Shown here: positions 1 to 8,708 of the stretch, piece by piece
How positions within the stretch are numbered: position 1 is the first letter of the stretch
How the letters are laid out: every line of letters begins with the position of its first letter
From: JBOGCH01 sp051656645
GTDB lineage: Bacteria; Bacteroidota; Bacteroidia; Bacteroidales; Marinifilaceae
DNA length: 45,206 bases
Reading direction: 5' to 3'
Assembly (NCBI GenBank): GCA_051656645.1
Contig: JBOGCH010000016.1
Span: 1 to 45,206 of the forward strand
Notes under the pieces: model-generated
Seen by the model: the letters and a program-made list of their open reading frames with translations, nothing else
What the model was told of the DNA's origin: nothing
Database searches by the model: none
Position numbers and translations under genes: made by a program

Positions 1-78
1 CGGAACAAGTTCTCCATAACTCGGAGGAAGAAGCATTAATTGACTTTGATTTTCTGATTTTATTGCTAATTTTGCCAT
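1..78 (-). CDS. IS1182-like transposase, N-terminal fragment (cut by window edge)
   Basis: The minus strand encodes 26 residues starting MAKLAIKSENQSQ and continuing with a LLPPS..ELVP stretch before running off the window. The pattern of a short polar lead, then LLPPS and an E-L-[IV]-P turn, matches my memory of the N-terminus of IS1182-family DDE transposases; this is a recognition by pattern, not a search. The ATG lies at 76-78. Only the first few percent of the gene is here, so intactness cannot be judged. It could instead be a related IS5/IS4-superfamily transposase. Confidence 0.6.
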   Translation of the reverse strand, partial: MAKLAIKSENQSQLMLLPPSYGELVP

Positions 79-142
79 AGTAACGAATTGATTCTTAGTT
101 ATTTGTGCAACCTTAATTTATGAATTTAATTCGAAACAAAAA

Positions 143-175
143 AGGCTTTCTATCTGAAAATCAGAAAGAAAGCCT
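143..175. terminator. Strong hairpin, probably bidirectional terminator
   Basis: AGGCTTTCT (143-151) pairs with AGAAAGCCT (167-175), and the inner TCTGA/TCAGA pair leaves a 3-base AAA loop. On the minus strand the stem is followed by a T run (138-143). It separates the IS1182-like fragment from the WbqC gene, and would stop minus-strand transcription entering the transposase. Confidence 0.65.
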
Positions 176-190
176 ATTCTTTTGCATATA

Positions 191-221
191 AAAAAAGCTG
201 CCTAAACTTGTTAGACAGCTT
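191..221 (-). terminator. Intrinsic terminator of the WbqC gene
   Basis: On the minus strand AAGCTGTCTAA, loop CAAG, TTTAGGCAGCTT forms an 11-bp stem with one G-U pair, followed directly by a run of T (191-196 on the plus strand is A). It begins five bases after the WbqC stop codon, the usual place for a Rho-independent terminator. Confidence 0.75.
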
Positions 222-225
222 CTTC

Positions 226-852
226 TTATAAGTATTGCTTTGCATCCGGTCCTTCGTTAAAGAGTAAGTCCAAGATACTGAGATTTGGAGTAAAAGGAAA
301 ACGTTGTCCAAAGGTTTGGTGATACTCTTTCGGAGTAAATGTAAACTCAATATTCTCAACGATACGGGAGGCTTTGGGATGAATAATGTTTCGTAAATCT
401 ATGTATTGATCGTTGTCTCGAATATAATCCTGTGTAAGATGTATATTGGTATCTATGTTTATAAATTCCTTGAGTGTGTCAAGAACTTTGAGATTAAGAT
501 CCAAAAGGAATGTCTCCTTTTGCTCAAAAAAAGGCATGAAGTCATCAATATAATAGTCATAAAAAGCAGAGTTCTTATATGCAGACTCGATACCTTTAAA
601 GTGCAGTTTTTGCCAGTTTGTGGCGTAGTCAATCCTTACATCCTTAGTTAAAATTTTTTGATTGGACGCTTTGACAACCGGTACCGTCAGAGCCAATACT
701 CCGTTGGCACTAAGAATGTGGCAGCGGTTACGGTAGCTCTGTTTTCCGTAATGTTCAAATTGCTCAAAGTAGACATCCTTACACTTGTTAAGAATGCTAA
801 ATACTTGTATAGGAGAGAAGTAGCTGGTTGTTAAAAGAGGTAACTGTTCCAT
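226..852 (-). CDS. WbqC-like family protein
   Basis: The 208-residue product fits the WbqC-like family (PF08889). It opens with the family's typical P-L-L..S-Y-F-S-P-I-Q start and has a conserved RNRCHIL block near residue 42 and a KILTKDVRIDY block near residue 70. The length is usual for the family. WbqC proteins are found in polysaccharide and envelope gene sets but have no settled biochemical activity, so no reaction is assigned. No signal peptide or membrane segment is seen, so it should be cytoplasmic. In many Bacteroidota this gene lies next to signal peptidase I; here no such neighbour is present because the IS fragment lies downstream. It is a single-gene unit ending at a good terminator. 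Confidence 0.85.
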   Translation of the reverse strand: MEQLPLLTTSYFSPIQVFSILNKCKDVYFEQFEHYGKQSYRNRCHILSANGVLALTVPVVKASNQKILTKDVRIDYATNWQKLHFKGIESAYKNSAFYDYYIDDFMPFFEQKETFLLDLNLKVLDTLKEFINIDTNIHLTQDYIRDNDQYIDLRNIIHPKASRIVENIEFTFTPKEYHQTFGQRFPFTPNLSILDLLFNEGPDAKQYL

Positions 853-1019
853 GTACTATTAATGTATAGGCATTAATCTAAATTATTTTGCCTCAAAGAT
901 AGTAAAACAAGGGTATTGCATAGGAACATATAGCGTTTTTTTATAGATTTGTATATAAACTATTAATTTGTGAAAAAATAGTGAACCATAGATTCACTGT
1001 ATTCTTTTAATTACCACAT

Positions 1020-3236
1020 ATGTTGAAACGTATACTATTATTGATATTATTATGCCATTTTTCCTTGTTCAGTGTATGTGAACGCAAAAAAGTTGGCTTG
1101 GTGCTAAGTGGAGGAGGTGCAAAAGGTGTTGCTCATATCGGTGTGTTGAAGGTATTGGAGGAGGCAGGAATTCCTATCGACTATATTTCTGGAACAAGTA
1201 TGGGGGCTTTAATTGGTGCGTTGTATGCAATAGGATATGACTCGCATACTCTAGATAGTCTTGTGCGTAATCAGGATTGGCGTTTTTTATTGGGCGATCA
1301 GGCAGAGCGGTCAGATTTACCTTTTGCTGCTAAGGAGGCAGACGGGAAGTATCTAGTGTCGTTACCATTTAGTAAGAAAGGAGTGCGTATGCCGGCCGGT
1401 ATGATTAGTGGTCAGAATATATATAATTTGTTTACCGAATTAACTTTAGGTTATCATGACTCCATCTCTTTTTCTAAACTGCCTATCCCATTTGCGTGCA
1501 TAGCCGCTGATTTGGTTACCGGGAATGAGATCGTGATGAAGGAGGGCGTCCTGCCACGCGCAATGCGTGCTAGTATGGCAATTCCAGGAGTTTTTGCTCC
1601 AGTACAATATGACAACATGGTGTTGGTTGATGGTGGTATTGCCAATAATTTCCCGGTAAATGTATGTGAGGAGATGGGAGCGGAGGTGTTAATCGGTGTT
1701 GATTTGAGCATGGGACTTAAAGGATATGGGCAGATTAACAGTGTGACGCACGTAGTTGAGCAGATGGCGAATATTATGGGCTTAAGAAAGTATAGACATA
1801 ATAAGCAAACTATGACAACTGACTCGCTTTGTGCGCTATATCTAAATCCTAACTTAAAGGGATTTACTGCGGCCTCTTTCTCTCCTGTTGCAATTGACAC
1901 AATGATTGCAATGGGCGAACGGGTAGCACGTGCAAATTGGGATAGGATTCTTGCTCTGAAAAAGGAGATAGGTATTGAGGATAGTGCGCCAATAGAAGTT
2001 GTGAGAGAGGAAAAGGATATAGAATCGTTGCGTACGGACTCGTTAGCTATTGCTCGGATATGGATTGAGGGAGTAGGCGAAACAGATAAAAAATGGATTA
2101 AGCGTTTTCTTACTTTAAAGGAGTATTCAGTGGTAACCTTCAAGGATATACACCAGAATCTGGCCTATTTATATGGTACTGATGCATTTGCAAATGTAAG
2201 TTATCAGCTAAATGGGAAGAATATTTATGATTTACGCTTAGTATTTACTCGCAAAGGAGGAAGTTCATTAAACCTAGGTTTCCGCTTTGATACGGAGGAT
2301 ATGGCAGCAATTTTGGTTAATACAACCTTTACCAATAGCTATTTGAGAGGATCGAGAGTGTCGTTAACTGCTAGGTTAAGCCAAAATCCATACGTAAAAG
2401 TGGATTACTCCTTTGGAAATCCATTTCTTAGACGTTTAGCTTTATCCTATATGTATAAATACAGCAATTTAGATTGGTATCAGAAAGGAGAACGAGTTGA
2501 TAATGTGACGTTTAATTATAATAAAGTACAAATATCATTCTTTGATCTCTACTTTAAAAATATAAAAACGGAGTTAGGAATTAAGTATGAATATTACGAT
2601 TATGGAAAATTCCTTTATGCGCCTAATTATGAGGCAGAACCGGCAAGATCTAGAGGATATTTTACATATTATGGATCGACACAAGTGGAGTCGTTAGATA
2701 ATAAATACTTTCCAACGCGAGGGGCTAAGTTTGAGATGGACTATTCATTAATGACCACCAATTTGCGCAACAACAATGGTCAAACCCCCTTTTCGGCAAT
2801 AGGATTGGATTTCTTGGCGCCAATAAAACTAACCAACAGGGTTTACGCCATTCCAGCCGTATATGGACGTGTTTTAATAGGTCAGGACATTCCATATCCT
2901 TTCTTAAACTGTATGGGTGGTGATATGCCGGGTAGATATATGCCGCAGCAATTGCCTTTTATTGGTATTCATAATTTAGAGTTATTTGATAATAGTGTTG
3001 TTACTTTACAAGCTAATTTCCGTTATAGATTAGGACGTAATCACTATTTATTCTTAATGGGAAACTACGCAAAACAACAAGATAACTTCTTTAAAATTCT
3101 TCAAGGTAACGATATTTGGGGAGGAGGAGTAAAATATGCATATAATAGTTTAATTGGACCTGTTGCAATTATGTTCGACATGTCCAATTGGAATAAGAAA
3201 TTGGGAGTTTATTTTAATTTAGGATATTATTTCTAG
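1020..3236 (+). CDS. Patatin-like phospholipase fused to POTRA and outer-membrane barrel (PlpD-type)
   Basis: 738 residues. An N-terminal signal peptide ends near residue 20. The patatin domain follows: oxyanion-hole GGGAKG at 31-36, nucleophile elbow GTSMG with Ser60, and the DGG motif with catalytic Asp204, so both members of the Ser-Asp dyad are present. Residues about 345-420 look like one POTRA domain, and the rest is rich in alternating aromatic strands and ends in Tyr-Tyr-Phe, as expected for a Bam-inserted beta-barrel. This order (patatin, POTRA, barrel) is that of PlpD, the type Vd secretion family, in which a lipase is anchored at or exported through the outer membrane. It is first in a tight operon with ApbE and a second barrel protein (gaps of 7 and 9 bases). 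The lipid substrate is unknown. Confidence 0.9.
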   Translation: MLKRILLLILLCHFSLFSVCERKKVGLVLSGGGAKGVAHIGVLKVLEEAGIPIDYISGTSMGALIGALYAIGYDSHTLDSLVRNQDWRFLLGDQAERSDLPFAAKEADGKYLVSLPFSKKGVRMPAGMISGQNIYNLFTELTLGYHDSISFSKLPIPFACIAADLVTGNEIVMKEGVLPRAMRASMAIPGVFAPVQYDNMVLVDGGIANNFPVNVCEEMGAEVLIGVDLSMGLKGYGQINSVTHVVEQMANIMGLRKYRHNKQTMTTDSLCALYLNPNLKGFTAASFSPVAIDTMIAMGERVARANWDRILALKKEIGIEDSAPIEVVREEKDIESLRTDSLAIARIWIEGVGETDKKWIKRFLTLKEYSVVTFKDIHQNLAYLYGTDAFANVSYQLNGKNIYDLRLVFTRKGGSSLNLGFRFDTEDMAAILVNTTFTNSYLRGSRVSLTARLSQNPYVKVDYSFGNPFLRRLALSYMYKYSNLDWYQKGERVDNVTFNYNKVQISFFDLYFKNIKTELGIKYEYYDYGKFLYAPNYEAEPARSRGYFTYYGSTQVESLDNKYFPTRGAKFEMDYSLMTTNLRNNNGQTPFSAIGLDFLAPIKLTNRVYAIPAVYGRVLIGQDIPYPFLNCMGGDMPGRYMPQQLPFIGIHNLELFDNSVVTLQANFRYRLGRNHYLFLMGNYAKQQDNFFKILQGNDIWGGGVKYAYNSLIGPVAIMFDMSNWNKKLGVYFNLGYYF

Positions 3237-3243
3237 GACAACA

Positions 3244-4233
3244 ATGAAAAAAATAGTAGGAGTAGTTATTCTTTTCTGTATTCTTTTAGGAGGATGTAAA
3301 GAGAAGAAAGTGATGTATAAGCATGCGAGTGGGAAAATTTACGGAACAACGTATAATGTAGTTTATGAGTGTGATGAGGACTTACATGAAGGGATGCGCA
3401 AACCAATGCAGCGAGTAAACAAATCTCTTTCAATGTTCGATTCAACGTCAGTTATTGCACAAATCAATAGAGGAAATGTTAACGTAACATTAGACTCTTT
3501 GTTTATTTATCTGTTTAATAGCGCCAAGGATATTTACACAGAAACGGGTGGAGCTTTTGATATCACTGTTGCCCCACTAGTAAACGCTTGGGGGTTTGGA
3601 TACAAAAATAACGAATTCCCGACGGACTCAACTATCAGCAGTTTAATGGAGCATATCGGATTCAATAAAGTAAGGCTAGAAAACGGACAAGTAATTAAAC
3701 AATCGGCGCATATTGAGATGGATGCAAGCGCAATTGCTAAAGGATTAGGAGTTGATCTTGTTGCAGAATACTTAGATAGTGTAGGTTGTACTAACTACAT
3801 GGTAGAAATAGGAGGAGAAGTTCGCGTAATGGGGCAGAGTGACAAACAGCGAGCGTGGAGAATTGGTATTGACAAACCAATGGCCAATTTGGAGAGTAGA
3901 GAAATACAAATGGTTGTTGGTATAACATCTGGTTCAATAGCTACTTCCGGGAACTACCGTAACTTCTATGAAAAAGATGGTAAGCGATATGCTCACACCA
4001 TAAATCCACTTACAGGCTATCCCGTACAGACAAATGTGTTAAGTGCATCTGTATACACTGAGAGTTGTATGATTGCCGATGCTTATGCCACAGCTTTTAT
4101 GGTTCTAGGACTAGAGCGCTCAAAACAAATAGTAGAGAGTAATCCGGCCATAGAGGCATGTTTAATCTATGAGGATAAAGGAAAAGTAGATATATGGATG
4201 TCGTCTGGATTTGAAAAACTAGTAGTAAGATAA
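3244..4233 (+). CDS. apbE: FAD:protein FMN transferase (ApbE), lipoprotein
   Basis: 329 residues. The signal peptide ends in a lipobox LGGC with Cys18, so the enzyme should be lipid-anchored in the periplasm. ApbE features are clear: the AFDITVAPLVNAWGFG block near residue 103, a D-A-S-A-I-A-K-G motif near 160, GGEVRVMG near 190, HTINPLTGYP near 254 and the metal/flavin-binding D-A-Y-A-T-A near 280. The family transfers FMN from FAD to Thr or Ser of redox subunits such as NqrB, NqrC and RnfG. None of those partners is in this window, so the enzyme must act on proteins encoded elsewhere. It lies between two outer-membrane proteins in one operon. Family assignment is secure; client proteins are not known. 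Confidence 0.93.
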   Translation: MKKIVGVVILFCILLGGCKEKKVMYKHASGKIYGTTYNVVYECDEDLHEGMRKPMQRVNKSLSMFDSTSVIAQINRGNVNVTLDSLFIYLFNSAKDIYTETGGAFDITVAPLVNAWGFGYKNNEFPTDSTISSLMEHIGFNKVRLENGQVIKQSAHIEMDASAIAKGLGVDLVAEYLDSVGCTNYMVEIGGEVRVMGQSDKQRAWRIGIDKPMANLESREIQMVVGITSGSIATSGNYRNFYEKDGKRYAHTINPLTGYPVQTNVLSASVYTESCMIADAYATAFMVLGLERSKQIVESNPAIEACLIYEDKGKVDIWMSSGFEKLVVR

Positions 4234-4242
4234 CACTAAGTT

Positions 4243-6222
4243 ATGTTTAAACGTCTTTTTATTATATTGGCACTTTTGTATATATTCTCGCCGAGTTTTG
4301 CAGACGGTGAGCAAAAGCGATATGATAAAAAGCATAAGCATTTGTTTCCAACTTTTCCTTCATTCTTTCTTCCGCATGTTGATGGCGATTCATTGTATTT
4401 ATGGAGGTATAAGCAAATAATATTTAGGGATAGTTGTATAAATATTCCACTCGTATTTATGGCGGACAGTCTTATTCGGGACTCTTTACACTATGAATAC
4501 ACCAAAATAAAGGAGCTAGCTTATAAAACATCATGGGGTGCCGAGCTGTACAAGTTGGTATTTGTTGATCCGCGTCCACGGCGAGTAAATGTCATGCGTG
4601 TTGAAAATACAGAACAGCGCTTTCTTCCCTATGAGGGTAAAATTATAGACTCCATAGATGTAGTTGTTTTGCCGCCCTATGGTAGAAGTGTTTATGATCT
4701 TACATATCAGGATTCCACGCTGGATAGAATACACCGATGGGCTAATGCTACCCACATGGCTAGTTCTGATCATGTAGTTAAAAGGCAAATGACAATAAAA
4801 CGCGGAATGAAAATTTCTCCTTTTGACTTGGTTCAAAATGAGATTCTTTTACGCAGATTGGACTATGTTAATGACGTTAACATTATGATTAAGATTTGTG
4901 ATGCCGATACCAATAAAGTAAATCTAAGAGTGGTATGCGAGGATCAATTTGCTTGGGGCATAGAGGTTGAGTCTAATTTAATTAATAACTTTAAGATCGA
5001 ACTTGAAAACCGTAATTTTATTCGTCTTGGGCATCATGCAACCTATGGATTCAGTTATCGAGGTACTAAGAAGAAAAAATGGGGTAACTATATTAATTAC
5101 AAGGCAGGAAGTGTTTTTGGTTCACATGTAAACATGGAAGGTGCTTATAGAAACGATGACTATGAAAAATATGTATTTGTTGAGGCGGGACGTCCATTTG
5201 TATCGAATCAGATTAGATGGGGTGGTGGTGCTCGGTATTCAAGGATATATTATGCAAACTATCTCCCTGAGCGCTATATAGAAAAATTGGATACATTATT
5301 CAATTATCATTCCTATGATGTATGGTTAGGACACTCATATCGTTTAAAGCCACATTTAGGCTATAATCGTAATATCTATATTACGGGCCGTTATTATACC
5401 ACAAGATTCAATAAACGGCCAGAAGTAAGCGCAGATAAGAATCAACTATATTACAATAGGGACTGCTATCTAGGTGCATTATCATACAGAGCCGTTAAAT
5501 ACTTTAAGGCCAATTTAATTTATGACTTCGGTAGGACTGAGATCATCCCATCAGGTGTAATGACATCGCTAATTGGAGGATTGGAGGACAATGAGTACGA
5601 CAACCTCGGATACATAGGTACACAAACGCTTTGGAGTTACTTTAGTAAAAGGACAGAACAATATTACTTCCTTTATGGTGCCTATGGTACGTACTTGGAT
5701 AGGTATAAAACTGAGCGAGGAGTAATTCAACTTAGAGCCGGCCACATAAGTAATCTACTTAAGTGGAATGACTTCAAATATCGTCTCCATGGTGTACTTA
5801 ATTATACTAATGGCGTTGAACGATATGAGGATGATTATTTGTATATGCAAAACTACAATATGCATTATTTTGAATCGGATACTGTTCGAGGTAAGGAGCG
5901 ATTATCGCTTTCATTGGGAACAACATTCTTTTTTCCTTACATAAAAAAGGGTTTTCGGGGAACATTGACAACGTTCGTTGATGTAGGAGCAATTGGACGG
6001 GATAATAAATCAGTACTTAATTCAAAAGCATATTGGGGACTGGGAGCCACACTCTCTTTGCGTAATGATAACCTGATTTTTAAGAATTTGGCATTTTCGT
6101 TGGTATTTTATCCCAATGCACCTAGTGACATGAGTATGGTTAAAACAATTTTGTCAGGTAGAAGGCCAGAACGTTTTGACGATTTCATCATTGGCAAGCC
6201 GGGAGGAATTCCTTTTGAATAA
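4243..6222 (+). CDS. BamA/TamA-like outer-membrane protein of unknown role
   Basis: 659 residues with a signal peptide ending near residue 20. The first 230 residues contain a region resembling a POTRA domain (an IDSIDVVVLPPYG strand near 134, then an RGMKISPFDLVQNEILLRRLDYVNDVNI helix-strand unit split over residues 188-215). From about residue 235 the chain is made of short alternating Tyr/Phe-rich strands typical of a 16-strand barrel. The C-terminus (KPGGIPFE) does not end in an aromatic residue, unlike many Bam clients. It follows apbE by 9 bases, so it is the last gene of the patatin operon. A role in outer-membrane insertion or in handling the patatin product is possible but is inference; no specific function can be given. 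Confidence 0.75.
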   Translation: MFKRLFIILALLYIFSPSFADGEQKRYDKKHKHLFPTFPSFFLPHVDGDSLYLWRYKQIIFRDSCINIPLVFMADSLIRDSLHYEYTKIKELAYKTSWGAELYKLVFVDPRPRRVNVMRVENTEQRFLPYEGKIIDSIDVVVLPPYGRSVYDLTYQDSTLDRIHRWANATHMASSDHVVKRQMTIKRGMKISPFDLVQNEILLRRLDYVNDVNIMIKICDADTNKVNLRVVCEDQFAWGIEVESNLINNFKIELENRNFIRLGHHATYGFSYRGTKKKKWGNYINYKAGSVFGSHVNMEGAYRNDDYEKYVFVEAGRPFVSNQIRWGGGARYSRIYYANYLPERYIEKLDTLFNYHSYDVWLGHSYRLKPHLGYNRNIYITGRYYTTRFNKRPEVSADKNQLYYNRDCYLGALSYRAVKYFKANLIYDFGRTEIIPSGVMTSLIGGLEDNEYDNLGYIGTQTLWSYFSKRTEQYYFLYGAYGTYLDRYKTERGVIQLRAGHISNLLKWNDFKYRLHGVLNYTNGVERYEDDYLYMQNYNMHYFESDTVRGKERLSLSLGTTFFFPYIKKGFRGTLTTFVDVGAIGRDNKSVLNSKAYWGLGATLSLRNDNLIFKNLAFSLVFYPNAPSDMSMVKTILSGRRPERFDDFIIGKPGGIPFE

Positions 6223-6223
6223 C

Positions 6224-6253
6224 TTGCATTTATCGATATATTCCTTAAATTTG
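6224..6253 (+). promoter_or_regulatory. Bacteroidota-type promoter of the antiporter gene
   Basis: A -33 element TTG (6224-6226, in the context cTTGC) is separated by exactly 19 bp from a full -7 element TAAATTTG (6246-6253), matching the consensus TTTG-N19-TAnnTTTG of the group's primary sigma factor. It lies right after the stop codon of the preceding operon. The expected start, about 7 bases after the -7 box, falls at the foot of the hairpin at 6259-6279. Confidence 0.6.
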
Positions 6254-6258
6254 CGTAT

Positions 6259-6285
6259 ATGGGTATTTCTAGTACCCATTTTTTA
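6259..6285 (+). terminator. Hairpin with T run between promoter and antiporter start codon
   Basis: ATGGGTA (6259-6265) pairs with TACCCAT (6273-6279) across a 7-base loop, followed by a run of T. This is the only candidate terminator for the patatin-apbE-barrel operon, yet it lies downstream of the antiporter promoter. It may terminate read-through, shape the new transcript's 5' end, or act as a leader attenuator. Confidence 0.55.
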
Positions 6286-6307
6286 TTAATGAATATATTA
6301 ATCGGTA

Positions 6308-7507
6308 ATGAAAAAAATAATTCTCTTTTCTTTTTTCCTTCTTTCAGGTTTGGTCTTGTCCCAAGTATTACCTAATGTATTAGCACACGATTATTTAATC
6401 ATAGACAAAGTAGCAAAGACATTAATGTTTATTTGTTTGGCATTTATTATGATTAATGTAGGAAGAGAATTTGAACTCGATAAAAGTCGTTGGCGATCTT
6501 ATGCTACCGACTATTTTATTGCCATGGCCACTGCAGCTGTTCCCTGGTTACTGATTGCCGGTTATTATATGTACCTTTTACCTTCGGATTTTATGGGAAG
6601 CTGGGATGCATGGAAAGAAAACCTACTACTTAGCCGCTTTGCTGCGCCAACATCTGCCGGAATTCTATTTACCATGCTAGCCGCTGCAGGCTTAAAGAAG
6701 GAATGGATATATAAAAAGACGCAAGTATTGGCAATATTCGATGATCTTGATACAATTCTATTAATGATTCCATTACAAATATTAATGATAGGCTTTAAAT
6801 GGCAACTTTTTGTGGTTATTTTAGTGGTTTGTGCTTGTATTTGGTTTGGTTGGAGGAAACTTAATGCTTACGGATGGAGTCAAAAATGGAATAATATCAT
6901 GCTTTATGCAGTATGTATTGTTGCTGTTTGTGAAAGTATATATTTACTATCTAAAAGTTTTATGGGTGCCAATGGCGCAATTCATATAGAAGTGTTGTTG
7001 CCGGCATTTGTTCTTGGAATGGTTTTAAAAACGGTACATATTCACAATAAAACAGATGAGGCAATGACTAGTGGGATTTCCTATCTTTTCATGTTCCTTG
7101 TGGGATTAAGTACCCCGTTGTTCTTAGGAATTGATTTGGCACAAGTAGCAGCCTCTGCAAAAAGTATTACAGCCTCACAACCAATGATGTCTTGGGGGGT
7201 ATTGGGAATGCACGTGTTAATAGTAACATTTTTATCAAATCTAGGGAAGATGTTTCCTATCTTTTTTTATCGCGATCGCAACATTCTTGAACGTTTAGCG
7301 CTTTCCATTGGTATGTTTACACGTGGAGAAGTAGGTGCAGGAATAATTGTTATTGCCTTAGGCTATAATCTTGGTGGTCCGGCGTTAATCATTTCTATTC
7401 TTAGTTTAGTATTGAACTTAATTCTTACAGGTGGGTTCGTGTTGATTGTTAAGAATTTAGCTCAACGTGTGTACGCAACAGAGAAGGAAGTTTCTCATGC
7501 TGCATAA
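6308..7507 (+). CDS. Cation/proton antiporter (monovalent cation:proton antiporter-like)
   Basis: 399 residues, almost entirely hydrophobic, with about 11-12 predicted membrane segments. A central polar motif FDDLDT (near residue 144) sits at a membrane segment edge and resembles the acidic pair used for ion exchange in CPA-superfamily Na+/H+ antiporters; a later FTRGEVGAG block (near 338) fits conserved charged residues in the C-terminal half. Together with length and topology this supports an inner-membrane cation:proton antiporter, likely for Na+ or K+ against H+; the ion is not determined. The gene has its own promoter and no close partner downstream (131 bases to the efflux adaptor), so it is probably monocistronic. 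Confidence 0.8.
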   Translation: MKKIILFSFFLLSGLVLSQVLPNVLAHDYLIIDKVAKTLMFICLAFIMINVGREFELDKSRWRSYATDYFIAMATAAVPWLLIAGYYMYLLPSDFMGSWDAWKENLLLSRFAAPTSAGILFTMLAAAGLKKEWIYKKTQVLAIFDDLDTILLMIPLQILMIGFKWQLFVVILVVCACIWFGWRKLNAYGWSQKWNNIMLYAVCIVAVCESIYLLSKSFMGANGAIHIEVLLPAFVLGMVLKTVHIHNKTDEAMTSGISYLFMFLVGLSTPLFLGIDLAQVAASAKSITASQPMMSWGVLGMHVLIVTFLSNLGKMFPIFFYRDRNILERLALSIGMFTRGEVGAGIIVIALGYNLGGPALIISILSLVLNLILTGGFVLIVKNLAQRVYATEKEVSHAA

Positions 7508-7637
7508 ACATTATCTTTTTATAAGCTTATAGAAAAAACTGAAGAGTAAGTTTACATCTTTTAAACATTAATCCACATATAATTAATAAATATAATATAG
7601 TTTCGCGTTAATGAAAATTATCTAAAAGCTATAGTGT

Positions 7638-8708
7638 ATGTGTTTATTTAATGAAAGGACAGTCCTTGCACTGTTCGTACTGTTTACTGTATTCGCTTGC
7701 AGTAATGAGAAGCCTGTGCAACAGGAAATCAAGACAGTAAAAACCACTTTTGTACAGACGTATTGTGATGCGCAGACGTTGGTCTATCCTGGAAGGATTA
7801 AGGCTTACGATGAAACAAATATGTCATTTAAAGTGGCAGGACGCTTAAAGAAAGTCCATGTTAAGCGTGGTGATTATGTCAAAAAAGGAGCGTTATTAGC
7901 CGAGTTGGACGATAACGATTATCGTTGGCAATTTGAGGCAACCAATGCAGAGTATACACAAATTAAGGCAGAGGCCGAGCGTGTTATAGAGTTGTATAAT
8001 CGAAAAAGTGCATCGCGTAGTGACTATGATAAGGCGGTTGCCGGCTTGCAGCGTATTTCGTCTTTATATCAAGTACACAAGGAGGCTCTGGCTGATACTC
8101 GTTTAATAGCCCCCTATGAAGGATATGTAACGCAAACCTTCACAAACCAAAATGAATTATTAAATAAGGGAATTCCGGTACTTCATCTGAGTTCGGCAAA
8201 TCGTTTATGTGTAGAGGTAAATCTACCTGCTGTGGATTATATTAAATCGGACAGATTTGTAAGTTATGAAGGTGAAGTTAATATTAATCCGGGAGTATGG
8301 TTACCCTTACAACCTGAAGAAATTGGTAAGGATGCAAATTTAAATCAGTTGTTTCCCATCAAACTAGCACTTAAGGACAATGCCCGTAAAAACATAGCAC
8401 CGGGAATGAGTATGAGTGTTCGTATCCATTTACAAGGTAGTGATACTTGTGCTTTACAAATTCCTTTTACCGCGTTATTCCATAAAGATGGTAATAGCTG
8501 TGTTTGGAAAATTAACAATAACTCTAATACTATTGAGGCCAGACAAGTAAAGGTTTCAAGAATTTTACGCAACGGCATAGCGGTGGTGCAAGGAAATATT
8601 GCCGCATCAGATGAAATTGTAACTGCCGGAGTTAGTGTTCTAAAGGAAGGGGAGAGTATTAAACGTTTACCCGAACCGTCTAATTCAAATATAGGAGGGT
8701 TGCTATGA
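7638..8708 (+). CDS. RND efflux periplasmic adaptor (membrane fusion protein), lipoprotein
   Basis: 356 residues. The signal peptide ends in lipobox VFAC with Cys21, so the protein should be lipid-anchored. A lipoyl/barrel-sandwich half-motif (FKVAGRLKKVHVKRGDYVKKG) spans about residues 62-82, a short alpha-hairpin covers about 90-150, the second lipoyl half (TRLIAPYEGYVTQ) follows near 154, and beta-barrel and membrane-proximal domains complete the chain. This is the HlyD/AcrA family, which links the inner-membrane pump to the TolC channel. The ATG of the pump overlaps its stop (ATGA), showing translational coupling. An out-of-frame ATG 13 bases later is not used because it breaks the reading frame. 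Confidence 0.92.
   Translation: MCLFNERTVLALFVLFTVFACSNEKPVQQEIKTVKTTFVQTYCDAQTLVYPGRIKAYDETNMSFKVAGRLKKVHVKRGDYVKKGALLAELDDNDYRWQFEATNAEYTQIKAEAERVIELYNRKSASRSDYDKAVAGLQRISSLYQVHKEALADTRLIAPYEGYVTQTFTNQNELLNKGIPVLHLSSANRLCVEVNLPAVDYIKSDRFVSYEGEVNINPGVWLPLQPEEIGKDANLNQLFPIKLALKDNARKNIAPGMSMSVRIHLQGSDTCALQIPFTALFHKDGNSCVWKINNNSNTIEARQVKVSRILRNGIAVVQGNIAASDEIVTAGVSVLKEGESIKRLPEPSNSNIGGLL

Noticed and set aside
1454..2143. 229-residue antisense frame inside the patatin gene
   Set aside because: The plus-strand protein shows clear patatin motifs over the same bases; the antisense product has none.
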